Below are positions 1-5,031 of a DNA stretch of 5,312 nucleotides, one piece after another. Under the pieces are notes generated by a model. The model had not been told where the DNA came from. It saw only the letters and a program-made list of their open reading frames with translations, and searched no databases. Position numbers and translations under genes: made by a program. Source of the DNA: Nitrospirota bacterium. Its GTDB lineage: Bacteria > Nitrospirota > Nitrospiria > JACQBZ01. The first letter of the stretch is position 1. Every line of letters begins with the position of its first letter. The stretch spans positions 1-5,312 of the forward strand of contig JACQHO010000119.1 in the NCBI GenBank assembly GCA_016198945.1, in the 5' to 3' direction.

Positions 1-80
1 GGCTCGAACGATCTATCTTAGGTTGGTTAAGAGCGTGCAACAGCTGCTAAGTCTCGGCTAACGTAGTCTTTTCTTCCTGT

Positions 81-121
81 CCTGTCAAGAAGAAATGGCT
101 CACTCAAAACCCCTTGACAGG
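81..121. repeat. 9-bp perfect inverted repeat overlapping a -35 box
   Basis: CCTGTCAAG at 81-89 is the exact reverse complement of CTTGACAGG at 113-121, with 23 nt between the arms. The arm centres are 32 bp apart, close to three helical turns, so a protein binding both would sit on one DNA face. The right arm contains the TTGACA -35 hexamer of the promoter at 114-142. The left arm contains the same hexamer facing left, but the possible -10 for it (TACGTT, 17-bp spacing) is poor. CCTGT is also tandemly duplicated at 76-85. An operator is an inference; a chance repeat containing a -35 motif is possible. Confidence 0.4.
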
Positions 122-142
122 CCATGCGAACTGACGTATGAT
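114..142 (+). promoter_or_regulatory. Strong sigma-70-type promoter
   Basis: The -35 hexamer TTGACA (114-119, 6 of 6 consensus) is separated by exactly 17 bp from a -10 hexamer TATGAT (137-142, 5 of 6). Transcription is predicted to start near 149. This is the best -35 match in the window. The first downstream gene is rpsU at 327, but a terminator-like hairpin at 187-228 lies between, so the promoter either drives a short RNA or an attenuated rpsU leader. Confidence 0.7.
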
Positions 143-148
143 ATGCGC

Positions 149-228
149 TTCCGATTATCGGAAATGCAGAGAACGATTGATTGGATGGCCCCAAATGACT
201 TCGGTTTCTTTGAGGGCTTTTTAGTTTT
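149..228 (+). ncRNA. Putative ~80-nt small RNA or rpsU leader transcript
   Basis: The interval is bounded by the predicted start of the promoter at 114-142 and by the T-tract of the hairpin at 187-228. Its 5' end is a palindrome, TTCCGAT-T-ATCGGAA (149-163), which as RNA could form a 5-bp stem with a 5-nt loop. A single-stranded stretch follows, then the terminator stem. I recognise no known RNA family. It could be a free-standing small RNA, or the terminated form of a longer rpsU leader of about 178 nt. A 23-codon open frame (164-235) also runs through it. The promoter and hairpin are seen directly; the existence of the RNA is inferred. Confidence 0.4.
187..228 (+). terminator. Rho-independent terminator or attenuator hairpin
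   Basis: GCCC at 188-191 pairs with GGGC at 214-217. C192 pairs with G212, leaving A213 bulged, and AAA at 193-195 pairs with TTT at 209-211. After a small internal loop, G197, A198 and C199 pair with 206, 205 and 204 around a TTCG tetraloop (200-203), giving the very stable cUUCGg cap. The 3' side runs straight into TTTTTAGTTTT (218-228). The T-tract is on the + strand side only, so termination would be rightward. It lies about 100 nt before rpsU, which makes attenuation possible. Confidence 0.6.
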
Positions 229-273
229 ATCTTGATTGATCGGTCGGTTTCAACTCAATGGACAGCGGTCTAG

Positions 274-289
274 TATCATTTGAAAATGA
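274..289 (+). promoter_or_regulatory. Weak -10-like element with 14-bp palindrome before rpsU
   Basis: TATCAT at 274-279 matches the -10 consensus at 5 of 6 positions and would give a leader of about 40 nt before the rpsU ATG. No good -35 is found at 16-18 bp spacing, so the promoter call is weak. Overlapping it, TCATTT (276-281) and AAATGA (284-289) form a perfect 6-bp inverted repeat around GA. This could be a binding site or simply AT-rich chance. If the hairpin at 187-228 terminates efficiently, rpsU needs a promoter here. Confidence 0.25.
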
Positions 290-326
290 ATCCAGTTAAA
301 ACTATTTCTTATTGAAAGGTCGGTTC

Positions 327-515
327 ATGGAAGTCAAAGTTTATCAGGAAGGCCTTGAAAAGGCGATCAAGATTCTGAAGCGGAAAATGGCCAAGGAAGG
401 GGTGTTCCGGGAGCTTCGCCGCCAGCAGGCCTATGAGAAGCCCAGTGTCAAGAAACGCCGTAAACGGCAGGATGCACGCAAGCGACGGCTCAAGGCGGAA
501 CGCCGGGGTCGGTAA
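327..515 (+). CDS. rpsU: Small ribosomal subunit protein bS21
   Basis: This encodes bS21, a small basic protein of the 30S subunit that sits near the 3' end of 16S rRNA and is involved in translation initiation. The predicted product is 62 residues, close to the usual bS21 size. The family pattern is clear: an N-terminal MEVKVYQEG strand, a helix with KAIKILKRKMAKEGVFREL (11-30), the conserved YEKPS-KKRRKR segment (36-46) and an Arg/Lys-rich tail. I chose ATG 327 rather than the in-frame TTG at 312 because family members begin at this Met and because AAAGGT (315-320) sits 6 nt upstream as a Shine-Dalgarno sequence. It is not followed by dnaG and rpoD as in the classical E. coli operon; the next gene is convergent. 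No clear terminator follows it. Confidence 0.95.
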   Translation: MEVKVYQEGLEKAIKILKRKMAKEGVFRELRRQQAYEKPSVKKRRKRQDARKRRLKAERRGR

Positions 516-556
516 TTTGAAGGGCTGCTGAAATAGCTCGTCTTCACACCATCCTT

Positions 557-593
557 TTCGAATCGTACGTTCGAATCATGATCCTTACGATTC
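557..593. repeat. Nested palindromes between convergent genes
   Basis: GAATCGTA (560-567) and TACGATTC (586-593) form a perfect 8-bp inverted repeat with an 18-nt loop. Inside and around it are TTCGAA at 557-562 and again at 570-575, CGTACG at 564-569 and ATCATGAT at 575-582, all self-complementary. TTCGAATC is directly repeated at 557-564 and 570-577. The element fills most of the 84-nt gap between the rpsU stop and the helicase stop. Neither side has a T-tract, so it is not a standard intrinsic terminator, although as RNA it could protect or end transcripts from both genes. Confidence 0.45.
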
Positions 594-599
594 CGGGCC

Positions 600-3521
600 T
601 CAGGCATCCTTCCCAAAACGGGTATACGGACAGATCTCCTGGTAGGCGCAGTACCGGCAGGCCATGTAGGAAGGCCGCGGGCCGAAATCCCCGGCCTTGA
701 TTCCGGAGGCGACTTTCTGAATCAGTGCAATCGTTTTTTCCAGATCCCGGTCGGTTTTCCGGGTCCGCCCGATCCGTCCCGATTCCAGAAAATGAAGCTC
801 CAGCCGGTCCGGTATTTTCCCGTGTTGTTCCCGATAGGCCAGCGCATAGATCGAAAGCTGCAGGCTCTTTTTGGTTTCCTCATCCGCCTTTTTCTGTGTC
901 CGGACATTGGATGATTTGTAATCAATGACGCAGACTTCCCCGCCGGTTTCATCAATCCGGTCCCATCGGCCCGTGACTTTCACGGCCTCCCGGCCTGGGC
1001 CGATGAAGAACTTGAAGCTTTTTTCGATCGCGGCCGGAACAACACCGGAGGCCTCTTCTCTTTCCAAAAACCGCCGGAGGGTTTCCTCCCCGGCCGCCAG
1101 CCGCTGCTCCTCGTGTTCACGGCTCAAAAAGCCGTCGTTCACCCAGGCGTTTCGAAAAACCTGAAGGACGTGATCGAGCGGCATCCGGCCCGCCGCCATT
1201 TTCTGCCGCAGATAGGCCTGTGCCGCCGCGTGCAACGCGCTTCCGTACATCACCGTCGGAGGACGGGGAACGGGCGGCCGGATCAGATGGGCGAATTTGT
1301 ATTTCAGCGGGCAGGTGAGATAGTCGTCGATCTTGTAATAGCTCAGGACGGGCGATTCGGCCGGGTGGTACGGCGCGACATTGGGATCGGCTCCGCCCAA
1401 GGCAGACGGGCCGGCCGATCGGCGGATCACTTCCATCGCGGCCGATCGGCGGATCGGAATCGCCTCTTCCGTCAACGCCAGCGCTTCCAGAACGAACCGG
1501 CTGACCCGGCGGGGCTTCCCGCCGCCGTAATCCCGCGCCGAGGTGAGGTACAGCTCCTCTTTCGCCCGCGTCATGCCGACATAAAAAAGGCGGCGCTCCT
1601 CCTGCAGATGAAAATCACCGGCCGGCAGCTTGTCCTTGATCAGTGTTTCGGGAAAATCGATCGGGTCGCCGCGTTCCCGGGAGGGAAATTTCTGTTCGAC
1701 CAGACTCACCATGAACACCCCGCGAAATTCAAGGCCCTTGGCCTTGTGAACCGTCAGAATATGGACCACGTCCTGATCCGTCTCGATCTCGGCCACGGCC
1801 GGGTCGTCGCCGGCCTCGATCAGTGCGTTGAGATAGCCGATGACGTGCGGGAGCTGTTCATGCTGCAATACGGCCTCGATCCGTCGGATCTTCTCAAAAA
1901 ACTCCCCGATGTTTTTGATCTTGAGTTCGGCCTCCAGTGTTTCGGTTTTGGTCAGTTCTGCAAGGGCGCCGGTCTGCTGTAGAAGCCGGTAGAGCAGCAC
2001 GGAGGCGGCGTGCCGTCTCGATTCCTCGCGGAACCGGCCGATGTCATAAAGCAGTCGCGTGATGATCGGAAGGGCCGGCCCCGTGGCCGTGAAAAGATCC
2101 GGGTCGTTCAGAAACTGGGCAAAGACATCGGCCAGCTTCATGTTTTTCCGGTCGGCGAGTCCGGCGCACCGGATCAGTGTCTCCATATCCAGCCGATAAA
2201 TTTCAGAACTCGCCAGCTGGTAGAGGCTCAGGCTGTCGGAGGGGTCGGACAGCACACGCATGAAGGCCGTGAGCGTACGGATTTCTTCACGACGATACAG
2301 GCCCCGGTTGCCGGTGAAATAATACGGGATGCGCCGCATGTTGAGCGCCCGCATGAACGGCTCGGCATCCTGATTCGCCCGAACGAGAATCGCGAAGTCT
2401 TTATAGAGATATCGGCCCGTGTCCGTTTTTTCCTCGATCGTCCGGGCCACGGCATCCGCCTCGGCCGAGACGGTGTCGAAGGCGAGATGGAGCACCGGCA
2501 CGTCGCCGGGCCGTCCGGCCTTCAGGCGTTTGTTGATTTTATTCCGGACCTCCAGCCGGTCCGGATCGTTGTGTCGGATCAGGCGGTAGGCGGCATCCAG
2601 AAGGATCTGGGTCGAACGGTGGTTTTCGGTCAGGACCACCTGCCGGGCCTTGGGATAGTACTCCATGAAGTTGAGAATATTGCTGATCGCGGCCCCCCGG
2701 AATTTGTAGATGCTTTGATCGTCGTCCCCGACCACGACGATATTTTTCCGGCGCCGGGCCAGCAGGCGAACCAGTTGGAACTGGGTGTAGTTGGTGTCCT
2801 GGAATTCGTCCACCAGGATGAAACGGAACCGTTCCTGATATCGTTTCAGGATCATGGGATGGGTCCGAAAGAGATTCAGCGGCCGCAGCACGAGATCCCC
2901 GAAATCCACGCGGCCCTCTTTCATCAGCAGTTTCTGGTAGGTTTCATACGTCCGGGCCAGTTCCATCTGCTGTTGAGCGAGCTCTGCAAGGTTCGTGTCT
3001 TTCGGTTTCCGCCGGGACTGACGAACCAGCTTTTGGGCGTGGGCAAGGTACTCCTCCGGTCCGACGTCTTCATCTTTTGCACGGGAGATCAGCGTCAGGA
3101 TGGCCTCGATATGTTTGGTCGGATTGCTCAACGGCCGGTAATAATCCAGGTCGAACTCGAACAGGTGATCGAGGAAAAAGATCACCTGTTCCGGTCGGGA
3201 GAGAACCCGGAAATCGGTCGTCAAGCCCAGCGCCAGACCGTGCTCCCGCAACACCCGCTCGCCAAAGGAATGAAAGGTGCTGATGTGGTACCCGAAGGCT
3301 CCCATCGGCACAAGCATGTCCACGCGCTCTTCCATTTCATGGGCGGCCTTTTCCGTAAAGGTCAACGCCAGTATTTCTTCCGGACGGCTTTTTTGGGTCA
3401 GAATAAGATGCGCAATCTGGTGGGAAATGACGAGGGTCTTTCCGGTACCCGCGCCGGCGATGATCAGGAGCGGGCCTCCCTCATGCTCAATCGCCATTCG
3501 CTGTTGCGGGGTCAGGTCCAT
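600..3521 (-). CDS. UvrD/PcrA-type helicase fused to RecB-like Fe-S nuclease
   Basis: The 973-residue product combines a superfamily 1A 3'-5' DNA helicase (about 1-680) with a C-terminal PD-(D/E)XK nuclease (about 725-973), as expected of a DNA repair or recombination enzyme acting on DNA ends. Helicase motifs are all present: Q motif LTPQQ (3-7), Walker A GAGTGKT (23-29), TFTEKAA (54-60), STFHSF (81-86), VDEFQDTN (237-244), GDDDQSIYKFRGA (265-277), NHRS (300-303), VHKAKGLEF (591-599) and FYVGMTRAKEEL (646-657). Nuclease residues match the RecB/AddB/Cas4 type: GSALH with H764, GRWDRID with D854, DYK with D867 and K869, and QLSIYA with Q888. C737, C955, C958 and C964 fit the four-cysteine 4Fe-4S staple of AddB and Cas4. 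ATG 3521 is preferred over TTG 3527 because the TTG overlaps a -10 box. No Shine-Dalgarno sequence is seen. An exact orthologue name is uncertain; AddA-like is the nearest label. Confidence 0.95.
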   Translation of the reverse strand: MDLTPQQRMAIEHEGGPLLIIAGAGTGKTLVISHQIAHLILTQKSRPEEILALTFTEKAAHEMEERVDMLVPMGAFGYHISTFHSFGERVLREHGLALGLTTDFRVLSRPEQVIFFLDHLFEFDLDYYRPLSNPTKHIEAILTLISRAKDEDVGPEEYLAHAQKLVRQSRRKPKDTNLAELAQQQMELARTYETYQKLLMKEGRVDFGDLVLRPLNLFRTHPMILKRYQERFRFILVDEFQDTNYTQFQLVRLLARRRKNIVVVGDDDQSIYKFRGAAISNILNFMEYYPKARQVVLTENHRSTQILLDAAYRLIRHNDPDRLEVRNKINKRLKAGRPGDVPVLHLAFDTVSAEADAVARTIEEKTDTGRYLYKDFAILVRANQDAEPFMRALNMRRIPYYFTGNRGLYRREEIRTLTAFMRVLSDPSDSLSLYQLASSEIYRLDMETLIRCAGLADRKNMKLADVFAQFLNDPDLFTATGPALPIITRLLYDIGRFREESRRHAASVLLYRLLQQTGALAELTKTETLEAELKIKNIGEFFEKIRRIEAVLQHEQLPHVIGYLNALIEAGDDPAVAEIETDQDVVHILTVHKAKGLEFRGVFMVSLVEQKFPSRERGDPIDFPETLIKDKLPAGDFHLQEERRLFYVGMTRAKEELYLTSARDYGGGKPRRVSRFVLEALALTEEAIPIRRSAAMEVIRRSAGPSALGGADPNVAPYHPAESPVLSYYKIDDYLTCPLKYKFAHLIRPPVPRPPTVMYGSALHAAAQAYLRQKMAAGRMPLDHVLQVFRNAWVNDGFLSREHEEQRLAAGEETLRRFLEREEASGVVPAAIEKSFKFFIGPGREAVKVTGRWDRIDETGGEVCVIDYKSSNVRTQKKADEETKKSLQLSIYALAYREQHGKIPDRLELHFLESGRIGRTRKTDRDLEKTIALIQKVASGIKAGDFGPRPSYMACRYCAYQEICPYTRFGKDA
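1412..1455. repeat. In-frame 27-bp-period tandem duplication in helicase linker
   Basis: The 17-bp word CGGCCGATCGGCGGATC occurs at 1412-1428 and again at 1439-1455, a period of 27 bp or nine codons. In the protein it gives IRRSA twice (residues 690-694 and 699-703), in the low-conservation linker between helicase motif VI and the nuclease domain. Each copy contains the 10-bp palindrome GCCGATCGGC. It looks like a local slippage or duplication that the linker tolerates. Confidence 0.6.
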
Positions 3522-3526
3522 GGCCA

Positions 3527-3555
3527 ATTCTACTGGGGCAGGAGTGGCAAGTCAA
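3527..3555 (-). promoter_or_regulatory. Promoter of the helicase-nuclease gene
   Basis: Reading leftward, TTGACT (3555-3550, 5 of 6) is followed after 17 bp by TAGAAT (3532-3527, 5 of 6). Only 5 nt (TGGCC) separate the -10 hexamer from ATG 3521, so the predicted start site falls at or next to the initiation codon and the mRNA would be leaderless. The promoter occupies the 64-nt gap after the MATE stop codon, so the helicase gene probably has its own transcription in addition to any read-through. Confidence 0.6.
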
Positions 3556-3585
3556 ACCTTTAGGGACGTCATGGCGTGCCGGTGT

Positions 3586-4941
3586 TCAATCCAGGGATTC
3601 CCGGACGGTCCGGCCTTTCATGAGGATGGATCGCTGCCAGCGGTTGGAGCGGTACCGGATCAGGAGCAGGATCATCCGGACGACCCAGTCCACCACCATG
3701 ACGGCCCAGACAAACGGCAGGGCAAGATGCAGCACGACCGAGAAAAGATAGGCCAGCGGGACCCGGACCAGCCAGCTCCCGACGATCGTGGTGAATAAAA
3801 GGTAGCGCGTGTCGCCGGCTCCTTTTAATGATCCCGAAAGCACCATCGTGATCGCCAGCGGGACCTGCAAAAGCGCGACGGTTTTTAGAAACTGCGTGCC
3901 CAATCGGATCACCTCGAGGTCGTCCGTAAAGAGTCGGAGCAGGAGATACGGGAAAAAGAAAAACACGAAGCCCATTCCGGCCATCAGCATCACGGCAAAG
4001 CGATTGGCCTCCGAATTGACGAGATGGGCCCGGTCGCGTTGATTGGCGCCCAGACTCTGTCCGACCGCGGTCGTCACCGCGATCGAGAGGCCGTAACCGG
4101 GCATGAAAGACAGCGCCTCGATCGAAAGCCCGACCTGATGGGCGGCATAGGCCGTTGTCCCGTAGAGCATGATCATCTTGAGATAGAGGGTCTGGCCGGC
4201 CTGCTGCAGCGCGCGGTCCCCGAAAACCGGCAGGCCGATCCGGATCACTTCTTTTAGAACGGTCAGGTTGAACCGTCCTGCGTGGATCGTTCCCCGACGA
4301 TAGAGCACCCCCAGGAGGATCAGCGTTCCGATGCCTTCCGAAACCCCGATGGCGATGGCCGCGCCGACCAGCCCGAGCCGGGGCGCGCCCCAATGGCCGT
4401 AGATCAGGGGATACGCAATCAAAATATGCAGCAGATTGATCAGAACAACCGAGAGCAGGGGAGTCCGCGTGTCTCCCGTTCCGTAGAGAATATTGCAGAG
4501 AATGTTCACGAGCGCCGTGAACCCGAACACCGTGAAGATGATCTTGATGTAGTCGTCCGCCAGTCCGAGCACGACCGGTTCCGCTCCCAGAAACACGGCG
4601 CCCTGCCGTCCGAATTGCCAGCCGGCCAGGCTGATCAAAAGCGAGAGACCGACACCCAGCAGAATGGATTGAAACGCGATCCGCGCCGCTTCGGGCTGCC
4701 GCCGGCCGCCGTAGAGCTGCGCAACGACGACCGTCGTGCCGGACGACAGTCCCCATATAACCGTCATCGAGATGAAGACCAGGAGCTGACCGATGCCCAC
4801 GGCCGCGATCGCAGTCGCGCCGAGACCGCCCACCAGGAAAATATCGATAATGCCGATGGACCGCTGCAGCAGGCTGCTCAAGACGACCGGCAGGGCCAGG
4901 ATGATAATCTCACGCCGGATCTGTTTGCGGAGTGGTGCCAT
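3586..4941 (-). CDS. MATE family multidrug efflux transporter
   Basis: This is an inner-membrane MATE transporter, a family that exports cationic drugs, dyes or metabolites in exchange for Na+ or H+. The substrate cannot be told from sequence. The 451-residue length and about twelve hydrophobic segments fit the family (usually 440-470). The two homologous halves are visible as paired motifs: LYGTGDTRTPL near residue 166 in the N-lobe and LKGAGDTRYLL in the C-lobe. Typical family segments include the first helix ILALPVVLSSLLQRSIGIID, then VAQLYGGRR, and in the C-lobe AVGQSLGANQRDRA. The C-terminus ends in a short Arg-rich cytoplasmic tail. The frame stays open upstream to 5289 (567 aa), but that extension is antisense to the phosphatase gene. 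ATG 4941 is preferred over ATG 4950 because the latter overlaps the -10 hexamer. There is no Shine-Dalgarno sequence. Confidence 0.93.
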   Translation of the reverse strand: MAPLRKQIRREIIILALPVVLSSLLQRSIGIIDIFLVGGLGATAIAAVGIGQLLVFISMTVIWGLSSGTTVVVAQLYGGRRQPEAARIAFQSILLGVGLSLLISLAGWQFGRQGAVFLGAEPVVLGLADDYIKIIFTVFGFTALVNILCNILYGTGDTRTPLLSVVLINLLHILIAYPLIYGHWGAPRLGLVGAAIAIGVSEGIGTLILLGVLYRRGTIHAGRFNLTVLKEVIRIGLPVFGDRALQQAGQTLYLKMIMLYGTTAYAAHQVGLSIEALSFMPGYGLSIAVTTAVGQSLGANQRDRAHLVNSEANRFAVMLMAGMGFVFFFFPYLLLRLFTDDLEVIRLGTQFLKTVALLQVPLAITMVLSGSLKGAGDTRYLLFTTIVGSWLVRVPLAYLFSVVLHLALPFVWAVMVVDWVVRMILLLIRYRSNRWQRSILMKGRTVRESLD

Positions 4942-4948
4942 TATTTTC

Positions 4949-4976
4949 ATTATAGTGTATTTCAGTTTGAAATCAA
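4949..4976 (-). promoter_or_regulatory. Promoter of the MATE gene
   Basis: Reading leftward, TTGATT (4976-4971, 4 of 6) is followed after 16 bp by a perfect TATAAT (4954-4949). Seven nt (GAAAATA) then lead to ATG 4941, so the predicted start site falls at 4942-4941 and the transcript would be leaderless. A 6-bp-arm palindrome (4959-4973) overlaps the spacer and part of the -35 hexamer. Confidence 0.6.
4959..4973. repeat. Palindrome in the MATE promoter, possible operator
   Basis: ATTTCA (4959-4964) and TGAAAT (4968-4973) are perfect reverse complements around GTT. The element lies between the -10 and -35 hexamers of the MATE promoter and covers half of the -35. That is a typical place for a repressor site, and efflux genes are often controlled by a local repressor, but no regulator gene is present in the window. 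The arms are short and AT-rich, so chance is possible. Confidence 0.3.
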
Positions 4977-4995
4977 GATAAGGGTCCTGCGTCCA

Positions 4996-5024
4996 TTCCC
5001 AAAGAACGCGGGATATGATATAGT
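4996..5024 (+). promoter_or_regulatory. Promoter of the phosphatase gene
   Basis: TATAGT (5019-5024, 5 of 6) is preceded by TG one base upstream (5016-5017), making an extended -10. TTCCCA (4996-5001, 4 of 6) lies 17 bp upstream as a weak -35. Seven nt (CCTTTTC) separate the -10 from ATG 5032, again a leaderless geometry. TATGAT at 5014-5019 is an alternative -10. The promoter is back to back with that of the MATE gene, their -35 hexamers being 19 bp apart. Confidence 0.5.
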
Positions 5025-5031
5025 CCTTTTC

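Larger units (their letters stand above)
1..326. other. Gene-poor region upstream of rpsU
   Basis: No convincing protein gene lies here. An open frame without a start codon runs in from the left edge and stops at TAA 59-61. It could be the last 19 residues of a protein, but it is too short to assign and could be chance. From about 80 rightward the region is regulatory in character: a 9-bp inverted repeat (81-89 and 113-121), a strong promoter (114-142), a small palindrome at the predicted transcription start (149-163), a terminator-like hairpin (187-228), a 14-bp palindrome (276-289) and the rpsU Shine-Dalgarno sequence (315-320). The stretch is more AT-rich than the genes to its right. Bases 1-10 faintly resemble a tRNA T-loop but do not fold as one. 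Confidence 0.6.

Noticed and set aside
2..61. C-terminal tail of a protein gene entering from the left edge
   Set aside because: Nineteen codons without a recognisable motif and with codon use unlike the other genes; it cannot be told from chance.
23..125. 32-codon - strand ORF starting at ATG 125
   Set aside because: No ribosome binding site and no family resemblance, and it crosses the inverted repeat and promoter.
312..326. TTG 312 as the rpsU start
   Set aside because: It would overlap the Shine-Dalgarno sequence and add five residues not found in the family; ATG 327 is well placed.
565..581. tRNA T-arm-like GTTCGAATC at 569-577
   Set aside because: The flanking bases do not form the 5-bp T-stem and no acceptor, anticodon or D arm is present.
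1113..1982. Long + strand open frame (289 codons) antisense to the helicase gene
   Set aside because: It lies wholly within the helicase coding region, whose protein has all expected motifs. The translation shows no domain and is the kind of open frame GC-rich codon bias produces.
2010..3563. Very long + strand open frame (517 codons) antisense to the helicase gene
   Set aside because: Opposite to the N-terminal helicase domain with its Walker A and DEFQD motifs. The low-complexity, His/Gly/Arg-rich translation fits an antisense shadow.
3569..4756. 395-codon - strand frame overlapping the MATE gene in another phase
   Set aside because: The translation is Arg/Gly/Pro-rich with no membrane segments, while the overlapping frame is a full MATE protein.
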